From: Enchytraeus crypticus
Taxonomy: Eukaryota > Annelida > Clitellata > Enchytraeida > Enchytraeidae
Direction: 5' to 3'
NCBI GenBank assembly: GCA_905160935.1
Contig: CAJHZI010000893.1
Coordinates: 124,001-188,000 of the forward strand
DNA: 64,000 nucleotides
Shown here: piece by piece, positions 1-11,462 of the stretch
How the letters are laid out: each line of letters starts with the position of its first letter
Position numbering within the stretch: the first letter of the stretch is position 1
Translations under genes and position numbers: made by a program
Notes under the pieces: model-generated
Seen by the model: only the letters and a program-made list of their open reading frames with translations
Told to the model about the DNA's origin: nothing
Databases searched by the model: none

Positions 1-258
1 CAAAAGCAGTTGGATTGGACATATGCTAAGATTGGATAAAAACACTCCGGTTAGAAAAGCTCTAAATTAATGAATAACAAATAATAAAATGAAATTAGGA
101 ATGGGAAGTAAATATACTGTAATTTAAAAATATAATAAAGCTATAGTACAAATAGACACTAAATTTAATCTTTTACATAGTGATGCCTATGATCTTGCAC
201 AGGACCGATATCAGTGGAGACAGAAGGTAAAAGAGGCTGCTCTGGTGTCCAAAAAGTG
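1..258 (+). mobile_element. LINE reverse-transcriptase ORF 3' remnant
   Basis: Near the left edge one frame reads SSWIGHMLRLDKNTPVRKAL, the W-x-GH-x-x-R-x pattern found near the C terminus of many non-LTR retrotransposon ORF2 proteins. At about 181-258 another frame reads DAYDLAQDRYQWRQKVKEAA and then LVSKK and a stop, the usual 'DR--W' terminal motif. The two pieces are separated by AT-rich sequence and lie in different frames, so this is a decayed copy entering from outside the window. A second copy of the terminal motif lies at 57220-57395. Confidence 0.6.
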
Positions 259-1190
259 ACGTTACACAGTGAAAAGAAGAATATATAGGTTTTCACATAG
301 ATATAAGAAGAAGTTATCTCCAATACTTCGTTGGGTTTTCAACTCTCTGTTTTTAATTGCTCCTAATATCGCCAACTAAGGTAAAGAAAATAAAAATTCC
401 TTCTCTTACGTTTGTGTTCCGGATATTATTGACAAGTGTATATCTGCGTATAATAAATTATAATATAATATATGATTTAGTCTAGTTTTGGTACCGGTCA
501 CTGACTGATTCTAGTTATCATATTCTAACAGTGGCTTCTGGGTTAGTAGCTCACTACTGATAAGCAGTAGTGAGCTACAGGTTCGAATCTTAATTAAGTC
601 GTCTTATCCTTGTGCATCGTTCGACGGTTATACGGATTGTACGGGTATTACGGTTATTACTCCCGGGAAACTTGACTTTTAGCTTTTCCAATTTCGTCCT
701 ACTTTTTGACCGATATTTATGGAGAAGGAAGTTTGTCATAAATTTTTTTTATAGAAATCGGATGTAGACCTTCATATCTGAAATTATTTCCAATATCTGG
801 TTTTCTTAACTTTTTTCTTATGATTAGATTATTTCAGAGTCAGGACTTTTGGATGATATTTCAGCTAGTCCTATCTCATGCTTTACTTCTTGCTCCAAGT
901 AATTTTTTCTGTACATCAGACATCTTTTCAGGTGTGTTAATCTAGGGGTCTCAAAATTGCATTCAGATATTCTAAAAGTCATACTCAAAAGTTATGTCTT
1001 AAACCTTATTACTTTGTTAAATACCGTGCCTCAGTGTCTTGGACCAAAATTAAAGTAAAATTTTGATTTAGATTTTTGAGGAAATGTAATTTGATAGTTT
1101 ACTTAACCCTGTCCCATAGCGAAAACCTCAGAATTTTTATGTTTATACAGTTAAGAATGTACAGCATGTTATTTAAGTACAACTCATTAA
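259..1190. other. AT-rich sequence, no gene seen
   Basis: No supported coding exon. The only structure I can name is the perfect hairpin at 547-577 followed by a tRNA B-box-like GGTTCGAATC. Confidence 0.4.
547..577. repeat. Perfect 13-bp inverted repeat (hairpin)
   Basis: TAGCTCACTACTG and CAGTAGTGAGCTA are exact reverse complements around the 5-nt loop ATAAG. The right arm runs directly into ACAGGTTCGAATCTT, a B-box-like sequence, so this may be part of a tRNA-derived element. Confidence 0.75.
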
Positions 1191-1192
1191 TG

Positions 1193-1288
1193 GAAAATGC
1201 ACAAAATGGAAAATGCACAAAATGGAAAACGCACAAAATGGAAAACGCACAAAATGGAAAATGCACAAAATGGAAAATGCACAAACTA
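1193..1288. repeat. 15-bp minisatellite
   Basis: About six tandem units of the type GCACAAAATGGAAAA. The period is a multiple of 3, which keeps short ORFs open on both strands; these are not genes. Confidence 0.85.
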
Positions 1289-1930
1289 GGAGACTAATTG
1301 TGTACTATTTACTAGCAAAGAAAAACTAAGATAACTTAAACTTTTTAAATATACAATTACATGTAGAATAGTTTTAATAAAAATATTGATGAAGAACATT
1401 AACTGCAACTCTGTTCTTTCCGTGTGGAATATCGATTCAAGTTTCCATTCTCATACTGTTAAGATATTTGTGTAGCTGAGACTGAACTAGTGGAATGATC
1501 AGTTAGATATCTGACGGTAGATCCATAGGTACAGAGTTCAAAGCCATTGGTTGCCCTGCCCTTCGCTGAAAATACTTTTGAGAGTATTCTGAAATTGAAA
1601 TTTAGCTCTTAGCTTTCAGTCTAGCATAAAGTTATTAGTAACTTATTTTATCTCTCCCATGCAATGGAGGCGCATTTCTCTCATTGATATATGGATTTCT
1701 TTGCTAGATTATTGTTAATAAAGATTCTAAAATAAAGTATTACAGTATAAATGCATGAGTGATTCGATTAAAGAATCAAATTGGCTTAAGCATTACTTTC
1801 TATCCAGCCGCAACTTATTGAAGTAACTTATCAATTCTAGAGAGTTTAGGAACCAGTTTCTTATTAGAAGTTAATAGCATACAATAATAAAAAATTACAT
1901 ATAGACTATTTGAAATTGCCTTTGTAAAAG

Positions 1931-2036
1931 CTGGTTAACGTCAGTTTCCTCACTCGAAAGCAATGTCAGTGATGGGCAGGCCCAGGATTTGAACCCGCAC
2001 ATACTGATCCGTGGTCGAGTATCTTAACGGTCTGTA
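1931..2036 (-). mobile_element. tRNA-derived SINE-like copy
   Basis: Reverse complement carries the B box GGGTTCAAATCCTGGG preceded by GATCAGTATGTGC and followed by the family's tail (GTCACTGACAT, then GAGGAAACTGACGTTAAC). The same arrangement recurs near 8.7, 9.6, 14.5, 48.0 and 61.8 kb. Confidence 0.75.
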
Positions 2037-2139
2037 ACTAACTAAAAGGCTTGTTTTAATATATCCAAAAGATTAGATCTTAAAATTATTAATTATTTCT
2101 TATTCTGAGTTTAGTTTTAATTACTTCTTTTTTCTCTGC

Positions 2140-2318
2140 GTTATCATTGATGACAGTAGTGGGCTGAGCCGATAGCTTGTTGGCAAGTTGTTTGACTGCG
2201 GATCGGTAAGTGCAGGGTTCATATTCAGTGCTCTCCCCGTCACTGGGATACTATTGAGCAGGAAACTGACATTAAACTTGTCTTTAGCATTAGTTTTGAG
2301 TAGCACTGTAACGGTTGT
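2140..2318 (+). mobile_element. Divergent tRNA-derived SINE-like copy
   Basis: Has the family layout on the + strand: GCCGATAGCTTG head, GCGGATCGGTAAGTGCAGGGTTCA B-box region in two short blocks, GTCACTGGGATA and GAGCAGGAAACTGACATTAA tail. It ends about 60 bp before the erlin start codon, so it sits in the gene's upstream region. Confidence 0.6.
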
Positions 2319-2377
2319 CATACATTACTGTTGTAGTCATTTTAACTGATTTGTTTGCGTGTATTTAGAAAGCAGAA

Positions 2378-2568
2378 ATGCCCGCCCCTGCCTCAGGTGT
2401 TGGCTTCGTTGGAGTAGTGCTCGTGGTCATCATGGCACTGACCTCTTTCTCTCTGCACAAAATCGAAGAAGGTCAGTTACCTAAATTTACTCTCTTTTTG
2501 AAGATGATTGTGATCTCTCCTCTCTTTCTCTCTTTATGTCTTGCTCTCTCTTTCTCTCTCTCTCTCTG

Positions 2569-2605
<37 letters not shown>

Positions 2606-5600
2606 CTCTTGCTCTCTCTATGTCTCTGTCTCTCTCTTTCTCTCTTTTTTTCTGAGATTCTCTATCTCTCTGTCTCTCTCTCTCTCTCTCTATCACTGAG
2701 GTTTTTCAAAGTGCAGATCTGATAGTGCTGCCCATTTTACTAAGCTGAGTCAATACAGTGGGTTGTAAATTAAACATTAATCTTTCAAATATTTCAATAA
2801 CTTAGATAAAGCATTTGGTAATAGAACAGAAAGTATAGGCTGAGAGTTATTACGCGATATATTGTTGAATGATACCGTTAATACTCATTTATTAACCAGT
2901 ACTAAATGGAAGTTAATGTAATAAAAAATTGCATTTATCAGTCCTCTTTTTCATTAAATGTTTTGATTGATTGTATATATTAATTGATTTTAAGTCTTTA
3001 AAATCTTATTAATTAACAGATTGTTTGATTGACTGATTGTATTTTTTCAGGTCATGTGGGAGTCTACTACAGGGTTTGTAATACAATGATTGACTTGATT
3101 CGTCTGAATGATCAAAATATACAGTTTAATTCTTCTACACATTTCTTTTACGTTAGATAATTATTAAAATTAAAGATATATATTTAATAGATTAATCTCT
3201 TTATATAACTGAAGTCTGATCATTTTTATTATCAGTTAAGCAGTGGATTGGTGCTATTGACGATGATCAATTTAGAAATTCATGCCTCATTTCTTCAAGT
3301 AATTATTGAATAGATGTATTGATCTATCGATTGTGTGATTGATTGATTGATTATATTTAGGGTGGTGCCTTGCTCAAGTCCACAAGTGATCCTGGGTATC
3401 ACACCATGATACCGTTCATCACCACCTTTCGTTCTGTGCAGGTATCTCAACATTACACGTCAATCTTGTAGCTCTTTCTCTCTCTATTGCTTGACGTTAA
3501 TGTTTAATCAGGTGTAGCATGTGTGAGAGTGGAGAGTAAACACCTGAAGAGTTTTCATGTTGATGTTGAATGAGGTAAATCATTTTAACACGTCTGTATA
3601 CTTTACTACAAATGCATACAGTTAAGCAAGCAGTACACAATTTAGATTACACTCAATACCAAACATCACATCTTTCTCTCTCTCTCTTTGTCCCATAAAA
3701 GTATTAAAAAGAGAAACTGTCTTTCTCTCTCTCTCTTTTCCCTCTCTATCTCTCTCTATATTTATTTCTAATTTCATAGAGTTTCTTCCCATGTAAAAAG
3801 TGTCAGTCTGCTTTGCCGTTTTATTCTCATATTGTCTCTATCTTGCATGGTTTGTCTCTCACAGTTCATAGCATTTTTAATTCTCTAAGCATTTTGTCTT
3901 ACATAAATAAATAAAACATAAATAAAATAGTTTTGTTAAATATAAATTTTTTGATTATTAATCCTATTATTTTATTGTAAAAATGCTATTTTTCTAATAA
4001 TTTCAATTTTGTAATTGATTGATTTAGACAACTCTGCAGACAGATGAAGTAAAGAACGTGCCATGTGGTACCAGGTTTGATAGTTTTTGTGCTGATTAAA
4101 TAGAGTCAGTTCAGTTGAAACAGATAATTTTTGATCAAATGAACCTTTCAGTAGAGCTATGACTTGTTATAGCTATCAGTAGAGCTGTCACTAAGAATGC
4201 CAATGTCCACCCTTAACTTCTGATTAATCAGCTTGTATATTCTGCGTGGAATGTTTCATATAACTGATCATTGTATAGTCTGCTTGGAATGTTTCCTATA
4301 ACTGATCATTGTATATTCTACTTGGACTGTTTCATATAACTGATCATTGTATATTCTGCTTGGAATGTTTCATATAACTGATCATTGTATATTCTACTTG
4401 GAATGTTTCAAATAACTGATCATTGTATATTCTGCTTGGAATGTTTCATATAACTGATCATTGTATAGTCTGCGTGGAATGTTTCATATAACTGATCATT
4501 GTATAGTCTGCTTGGAATGTTTCATATAACTGATCATTGTATATTCTACTTGGAATGTTTCATATAACTGATCATTGTATAGTCTGCGTGGAATGTTTCA
4601 TATAACTGATCATTGTATATTCTGCTTGGAATGTTTCATATACCTTATCATTGATCTGCATAGAAGTAAAAACGTGATTTGATCACTTTATCTCACTTTA
4701 GGCAAAAGTTTTATTCCTTTCAGTACTAAGTTAAGATATACTATAGTTTTATTAAACATCATGCAGCATTCTGTATTTTAAAATGAATAAGAGAGGATTT
4801 ATGGGCTCTCTATATTTAGCAATTTTGATGTTTATATTTTGAGATTTTACTCATTATTTTGTGACATTATTCATGTTAGATGTTGTCATCATCATCAGAA
4901 AGATGATGATGAGGATGATGATATTACATGCTATGCTATATTATGGTGTACTTTATTTGCAGCGGGGGTGTCATGATATACTTTGATAGAGTTGAAGTTG
5001 TTAACATATTGAGGGCCAGCCACGGTTTGTTTTAGTTGTTCCTATTATAAAAAATGTTATGATCTCCTTCTGTTCAACAACATAGAGTCCTTCTTATCTC
5101 TCTTTCTCTCTCTCTCTCTATCTCTCCTTCACTCTCACTCTAAATCACTCGCTAACTTTCTCTCTCTAGCTCGCTCTATCTTAGTGTTCTATATATTGGC
5201 CAATCAATTGTATGAAATCTCAGGAATTTTTTCTGATGATGAAGTCTGGCTATTAGTTAATATTTACTAATGGAGTGCTAAAAGCTTCCTGTCAAGCGTG
5301 TAATACTGATAAAATAGAATAATATGATTGAATTCAATTCAGTTGAATTCACTCTGATTGGTTGGGTGATTGCTTGATTTACTGTTTTATGTTAGAAGCT
5401 TAGCAACAAAGTTTAATAATATTAAATTAATAATGACAATAATAATAAATATTCTTTGCATAATATTATTTCGACATAGCGCTGATATTTTCTTCTGCGT
5501 GATCAATTAATTTATTGCTGTTTCTTTTTCAGTAGAGTTACTAATTAGTACTAATTTAAAAGTAATTAATTAGTCTCCACAGTAGTTTTAATTGTATAAT

Positions 5601-6940
5601 TCTAAACCTGTTACATTGATACTACTAAGTATTAGCTTTTGTCTTGAGTTTTTTAATTTCTTAGGTGATATTTTATCTAAATGGCTATGATTGAAGTTTA
5701 TAAGATTGTGAAGAACTACACGACTGTGATTGATTGATTGTGTGATTGATTGTTAGATAGCTGCTGTGTTTGATTGATTGATTGTAGTTTACGAGACAGT
5801 GAAGAACTACACGACTGTGATTGATTGATTGCGTGATTGATTGATAGATAGCTGCTGTGTTTGATTGATTGATTGTAGTTTACGAGACAGTGAAGAACTA
5901 CACGACTGTGATTGATTGATTGTGTGATTGATTGATAGATAGCTGCTGTATTTGATTGATTGATTGTAGTTTACGAGACAATGAAGAACTACACGACTGT
6001 GATTGATTGTGTTATTGATTGATTGATTGATTGTAGTGTACGAGACAGTGAAGAACTACGCAGCTGTGATTGATTGATTGTGTGATTGATTTATTGATTG
6101 ATTGTAGTGTACGAGACAGTGAAGAACTACGCAGCTGTTATTGATTAATTGATTGGGTGATTGATTGATTGATTGATTGTGTGATTGATTGATACATAGG
6201 CTTGGTTTGATTGATTGTAGTGTACAAGACAGTGAAGCACTACACGACTGTGATTGATTGATTGTGTGATTGATTGATTGTGTGATTGATTAATTGTGTG
6301 ATTGTAGTGTATGAGACAGTGAAGAATTACACCGCTGACTATGACAAGACTCTGATATACAACAAGGTTCATCATGAGCTCAATCAGTTCTGTAGTGTTC
6401 ACAATCTACAAGAAGTCTACATTAACCTCTTCGGTCTGTCAATTGAAATTAATTAGTTAATTAATTAATAGAATTCTGTCATATAAATATACATATTTGT
6501 TTCCAAATATCCTTTTTGCATCTCCTGTGTTCTGTCAACTGGTAGGTCTAAGGTATATAATTCTACTTGCTCTCACTCTCAGTAGAGAACTTCTGTAGAA
6601 CTATTTGATTGATTTAGAACTATATGATTAATTGATTGATAAATTGATTTATTGATTAATTGATATATTAATTGATTCAGTGATGAATTGACTGATTGAT
6701 TAATTGATAAATTGATTGATTAATTTAATAATGTACTGATTGATTGATTGATGTGCACAACAGATCAGATAGATGAGAACCTGAGGACGGCTCTACAGAG
6801 TGATTTGAACACACTGGCTCCTGGGCTCAGCGTTCAGGCAGTTAGAGTCACCAAACCCAAGATACCCGAACATATCAGACAAAACTATGAGGCCATGTAA
6901 GTAAATATATTAATATCTGAAAGTATATATATGTATATAC

Positions 6941-7023
<83 letters not shown>

Positions 7024-7057
7024 TGTGTATATATGTATGTATGTGTATATATATATG

Positions 7058-7124
<67 letters not shown>

Positions 7125-10100
7125 GTTTATTAATGTATTTATTTTGTTTTTAGATTTGGCATCTATTTGTATTTAAATGCAATAAACAACTGTGCAACTA
7201 TTTCAAAGCTGCGAGTCTAAGTGAGTAATCAAGCATTCAACTACACTTGATCATTTAAAAGCAAGAGAGCCTTATTTAGCTTATTTATATAGATTATTAC
7301 TAAAGATTGCCTCGTGTAGCTTATTTATTTAGGTTATTACTAAAGGTAGCCTTGTTTAGCTTATTTATTTAGGTTATTACTAAAGGTAGCCTTGTTTAGT
7401 TTATTTATTTAGATTATTACTATTAAAAAAAACTACAATAATTGCAGCTGTACCTCTTGATTTACTAAACTTGACATCCATGTTGTTGCTTCAACCGGGA
7501 AGCGAAATGATGATGAATCCTTGTTATTAAATTGACACGGTTGACACGGTTTTCCTTTGACTTCGCTGTGTTTCGACAGGGAGGGAGAGAAGACGAAGCT
7601 GCTGATCAGTGTTGAGCGACAGAAGGTTGTGGAGAAAGAGGCGGAGACTGAGAGAAAGAGATCTATCATTGGTCGGTATCCGTTGCGTGTGTTGACATAT
7701 ATTTTTACTGATATTTCTTGTTGGATTCAGTATTTATTTTGATCGAGTCGTTGATTTATTAGCACTTAAGTTAACAGATGCGCTACCTAGTATCTCTTTT
7801 GTGTTTAATATGGTTGAGCAAAAATTGTTTTTTTTTAAGCTTTTTTACTGCCTGGTGTGTCCTATAGGCTCACTGTAGGGATATAATTACTTTAAGGGTA
7901 ATATTTGAAATACTAGTAACTGTTGTCAATATGTAATTATTAAATAGGAAAGACAGCTATACAGGTATATACCATCCTTGTCTTTATGTATAACTATTGT
8001 ACTTGTATATTTATATGTTTGTGTAGCTATAGTCCTCAATGAATGATAACTGAGTTTAAGAAAATAAAATAATTAAGTGATGCTGCTTCATAGATGATTA
8101 ATTAATGGATTGACTGGTTGATTCGTGGACTGATTGCTTGATTGATTAAATACGTAATTGATTGACTAATTGAGCTATTGATTGATTGATTGATTTGTTA
8201 CAGAGGCAGAGAAGATAGCATTTGTAGCTAAGATTCAGTGGGAGCAAAAGATTATGGAGAAAGAGTCAGAGCAAAAGATTGCTCAGATTGAGGGTGAGTG
8301 ATATTGCTCGCTGCTTCTACTGCTTTTTATTGCTGCTGCTGATACTGCTGCTGATACTGCTGCTGCATTTGCTGCTACTGCAGCGGCAGTTGCTGCTGCT
8401 TGTTGCTGCGACAGTTGCAGTTGCTGCTGCTGCTGCAAATGGTTAATTGCATTCTATTCACCTCACCATTCTGAGATAAATAGAAATATGTTAAGTTTTA
8501 AGGGCTGCCTATAAATGCTAGATTTTAAATAGGAAGTTACACTTAACTGTTAGAGTACTGTCAGTTTATATAAAGAAAAGCTTATGCGGTTATATCAATT
8601 GCTTAGACGGAGTTAACAGCTGCATAACTTGTGTATAGCAAATCAGCTACTTCAGTTTCTTCTCACAAAAATGATATCAATGACGAGCGAGTCCAGGATT
8701 TGAACCCACACATACTGATCTGCGTTGGGATATCTTATCAACAATTATATAGTGGCGATATCGGTAAGATATATATCTAGTAAGATATTGATATATAATG
8801 GTCGCTAAGACATTGATCTATTGTGACTGATTTGTTGTTTTGATTCTTGAATGGCAGGGGTACTCTCTACCCTATGAGCACTTGAGAGAAGTGTAAAACA
8901 AGAGAAATTTGTTTCTTCACTCAAACTTATTGCTTTTGATTGAATGACTCTAATTTTCTTGATTTCTTCCTTAGTTATATATAGTTTTGCTTGTTCACTG
9001 TAACTTATTGCTTGTTTACCTTTTGATTTCCTATTCTGTTAATTTAATATTTACCTGTCCGTTGTAACGTTGATTGTTTATCGTTTGATTGCTTGCTCTG
9101 CTAATTTAATATTTGCCTGTTCGTTGTAATCTTGATTGTTAATTTTTTATTTCCTATTTTGGTAGTTTATATTTACCTGTCCGTTGTAATGTTGATTTTT
9201 TTTTTCTATTTCCTAGTCTGTTAATTTAATATTTTCCTGACAGTTGTAATGTTGTTTGTATATCGTTTGATTGCTTGCTCTGCTAAATTAATATTTACCG
9301 GTTCGTTGTAACGTTGATTGTTTATCATTTGATTGCTTGCTCTGTTAATTGCCTATCTATCTGCTGACCATTTGTCATACCTGTGTAGATTTCACTCATT
9401 TGGCGCGAGAGAAGGCGAAGGCTGATGCAGAGTTCTACAAGACAGAACGACTGGCCGAGTCCTACAAGGTTCTTCTATTAGCTTTATCTTTCTCTTTGCA
9501 TATCATTTTTATCTAAATTTATTGCTCTGCTAATGTTATAGTATTGGCTGGAGCCAATGACGACGTCGGTAAGATATTCAACCGCGGATCAGTATGTGCG
9601 GGGTTCAAATCCTGGGCTCGCACGTCACTGGCATCGCTTTCGAGTGATGAAACTGATGTTAACATTAGCTTTACCAGCTCTTTTTAAATTATATTAGATA
9701 AATCTGCAATCCAGAGTTCAACACATATACAGTGCTGCTTAAATAGAGTCAGTTCAGCTAAACCATATAACGGTTGATCAAATGAACGTTTCAGCAGAGC
9801 TATGACTTGTTATAGCTATCAGTAGAGCTGTCACTAAGAATGCCAATGTCCACCCTTAACTTCTGATTAATCAGCTTGTATATGCTTTCTCAGTCTGTAA
9901 AATGTATGATAGAATGGAAGCTGTATTGTAGCGATGCCTGGCTCAGGCGACCTGTTTGTATAATTGACTTTGATTTTCTTAAATGGCTACTCCTTCTAAA
10001 GGCTAAAAATGACTACAGCCCAGTGTAGCACAGTTTCCTATCTTGAAAGCATATCAGTCATAGGTAGAGCGTGGGATTTGAACGTGTCACGTACCAATTT

Positions 10101-11462
10101 GCTCTCAGGCAACTTGCCATTAAGTCATCAGCTCAGCCTTCTATTCCCTAAGTTAGTTCACTACTGATTGATAGAAAACTGTGTCAAAACAATTATATTT
10201 CATTACTCGAGTGGCACGTAAACTTTCTGCCATTGATTGTTTGATTGATTGATGAATTTGAGTACTTCTTCTGAAGCACTGCAATAATTACTGATGAAAC
10301 ATACAAAACTTGTGCCGTTTGTAATATGTGTGTCGATTGATTGATTGATCAATCGATTAACTGACTATTGATTGATTGACTGATTGATTGATCTAGTTGC
10401 TGCTGACACCTCAATATCTAGAGATGAAGAAATACGAGGCTTTGGCGCTCAACAATAAAATCTATTTCGGCAACAACATTCCGAACATGTTTGTGGACAC
10501 GTCTCTCTCTGATGCAGCGCTCCACGCTCAGCAGAGCGCGGCTGATGGAAAGGTTTGAGCCAGTCCTGTACCGTGCTCTCTGTTGTCATGACCCATTGCT
10601 ATTGTTTGATTTAATCTAAACTCTATGTCAGCTCTCTGTTGTCATGAATGAGTTTCAATACGTCGCCATCCTATGTGCTATACGTTTCCCTGCTGAAAAC
10701 TGCTAAAATGTTTCACAGAGTCTTAACTGTAGATGTTCTCAGTGTTGTCATGGATGTCGAACTTTCTATAGTCGTTCGTGTTATGTCAGATGATTGTCAA
10801 AGTTTAGCAACAGAGTCTTGATGGGGTTGCTGGGCCTCTTCACTGCCTTGTGTGCTTATTTGTACTGCATTCGTCTGATGTATTAATGCTCTAAATGCTT
10901 ATATTTCAATATGATGCAGAGGTTGTTGAGATTTTCTGAAGTAGCTTTGTTTTGAGTCATCAGCTTTTTTCAATGGACGCTCCTGTTGCAGATATTCTCC
11001 TATCAATTGATAGTGATGTGTCCCGTGTTGTGTCCGGGTTGTTTGAAGAATAGACCAACCGGCGAATGCATGTGTCGTAAAAGGCTACTAAAATACTAAG
11101 ATTCAAACCAACGTCAGAAAGGGCATTCGGTTGGTGAGCGCCTAAGATCCAGAAATTGCTAGAAAATTTAAACTAATGGAAAAATTAGGGAATTGACTGA
11201 TGATATGGTGTGGGACAGAGAGGATTGGAGAAGGTCCATTCGTATCGCTACACTAGTTAAACTGGGTTTCAAGGGAAGATGATGATGATGATGATGACGA
11301 TGTTGAAATGATAGAGTGAAAGCTAATTACCTTCTGAGTGTATGTTAATTTTATTCTGAAAATTTATGATAAGATATGGCCTCAAATAAGATTTTAACTG
11401 TGATACTATTATGTTTTTAACTATTGTATTTGTTATTATTTCAGAAGGCAAAGAAGTCATAG
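2378..11462 (+). CDS. ERLIN: Erlin (SPFH-domain ER membrane protein), 12 coding exons
   Basis: Coding exons: 2378-2471, 3051-3073, 3361-3441, 4028-4074, 4963-5024, 6308-6433, 6764-6896, 7580-7671, 8204-8293, 9389-9468, 10397-10552, 11445-11462. They join in frame to 1,002 nt (333 aa; human erlins are about 340-348 aa), all with GT-AG introns. Residues 8-26 are a hydrophobic N-terminal anchor. [18 protein letters not shown] opens the SPFH/prohibitin domain (about 27-190). N109-Y-T lies where animal erlins carry their lumenal N-glycan. The charged helix following EKTKLL and [11 protein letters not shown] is the coiled-coil/oligomerisation part, and [13 protein letters not shown] (298-310) is an erlin signature. 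The C terminus is short and basic (KAKKS). In animals erlins form large ER complexes that recruit RNF170 for degradation of activated IP3 receptors and influence sterol sensing; that role is inferred from the family. The ATG at 2378 is the first in the exon and gives the expected anchor. ERLIN1 versus ERLIN2 cannot be decided; one pre-duplication gene is likely. Confidence 0.96.
2519..2695. repeat. (CT)n-rich microsatellite in erlin intron 1
   Basis: Interrupted TCTCTC tract directly downstream of the exon 1 donor. It produces spurious ORFs on both strands. Confidence 0.9.
3660..3765. repeat. Interrupted (CT)n tracts, erlin intron 3
   Basis: Two short CTCTCT blocks separated by about 50 bp of ordinary AT-rich intron. 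Confidence 0.7.
4096..4237. repeat. Dispersed 140-bp repeat, copy 1 (erlin intron 4)
   Basis: Nearly identical to 9743-9884 in erlin intron 10, same orientation; both contain GAGCTATGACTTGTTATAGC and CACTAAGAATGCCAATGTCC. I did not see it elsewhere in the window. Confidence 0.85.
4230..4650. repeat. 38-bp minisatellite in erlin intron 4
   Basis: About eleven units of TGTATATTCTGCTTGGAATG followed by TTTCATATAACTGATCAT. It begins exactly where the dispersed 140-bp repeat ends, suggesting expansion from that element's edge. Confidence 0.9.
5687..6306 (+). repeat. Tandem array of 3' splice site plus exon 6 start
   Basis: Seven or so units of about 65-95 bp, each with GATT repeats, then GTAG, then a near copy of the first 20-25 nt of erlin exon 6 (TACGAGACAGTGAAGAACTAC against exon TATGAGACAGTGAAGAATTAC). 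The real exon follows at 6308. Units begin near 5690, 5785, 5876, 5967, 6037, 6108 and 6218. The sequence after the copied exon start reverts to GATTGATT, so no unit contains the full exon. Confidence 0.9.
6930..7121. repeat. (TA)n microsatellite, erlin intron 7
   Basis: Long AT dinucleotide tract with GTATGTATGTGT interruptions; it begins about 30 bp after the exon 7 donor. The tyrosine/isoleucine ORFs across it are artefacts. Confidence 0.95.
7290..7425. repeat. About 44-bp minisatellite, erlin intron 7
   Basis: Three to four units of the type CTTATTTATTTAGGTTATTA followed by CTAAAGGTAGCCTTGTTTAG. Confidence 0.85.
8300..8440. repeat. (CTG)n-rich tract, erlin intron 9
   Basis: Interrupted TGCTGCTGC triplets starting just after the exon 9 donor (8294). 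Confidence 0.85.
8640..8765 (-). mobile_element. tRNA-derived SINE-like copy, erlin intron 9
   Basis: Reverse complement has GTGGGTTCAAATCCTGGACT and the GATCAGTATGTG head segment; degenerate tail TTTGTGAGAAGAAACTGAAG. Confidence 0.7.
9000..9350. repeat. About 60-bp minisatellite, erlin intron 9
   Basis: Roughly six divergent units with TTCGTTGTAACGTTGATTG, GCTTGCTCTGTTAATTTAAT and ATTTACCTG. Confidence 0.85.
9545..9690 (+). mobile_element. tRNA-derived SINE-like copy, erlin intron 10
   Basis: Contains CGTCGGTAAGATATTCAACC, GCGGATCAGTATGTGC, B box GGGTTCAAATCCTGGG, then GCACGTCACTGGCATCG and the AACTGATGTTAACATTAGC tail. It is one of the best-preserved copies and nearly identical to 14450-14572. 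Confidence 0.85.
9743..9884. repeat. Dispersed 140-bp repeat, copy 2 (erlin intron 10)
   Basis: Matches 4096-4237 closely along its length. Here it is not followed by the 38-bp tandem array. Confidence 0.85.
10020..10145 (-). mobile_element. Divergent tRNA-derived SINE-like copy, erlin intron 10
   Basis: Has the tail side CAGTTTCCTATCTTGAAAGC, a B-box-like GGGATTTGAACGTG (antisense) and CAGGCAACTTGCC, GAGCTGATGACTT-type head in reverse. Subfamily differs from the 9.6-kb copy. Confidence 0.6.
11030..11312 (+). mobile_element. GATGAT-tailed retroelement 3' end, erlin intron 11
   Basis: Segment with GTGTCGTAAAAGGCTACTAA, GGCATTCGGTTGGTGAGCGC, GAGAGGATTGGAGAAGGTCC and AAACTGGGTTTCAAGGGA, ending in (GATGAT)n. 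A frame reads [20 protein letters not shown], like the C-terminal end of LINE ORFs. Antisense relatives with a 5' (CATCAT)n lie at 52826-53050, 53483-53662 and 54362-54440. Confidence 0.6.

Noticed and set aside
2378..2722. 114-codon ORF continuing past erlin exon 1
   Set aside because: Only 2378-2471 is exon; the remainder is intronic (CT)n read through. The donor at 2472 and the in-phase exon at 3051 are clear.
6931..7176. Tyr/Ile repeat ORFs (also 51572-51800)
   Set aside because: Translation of (TA)n microsatellites.
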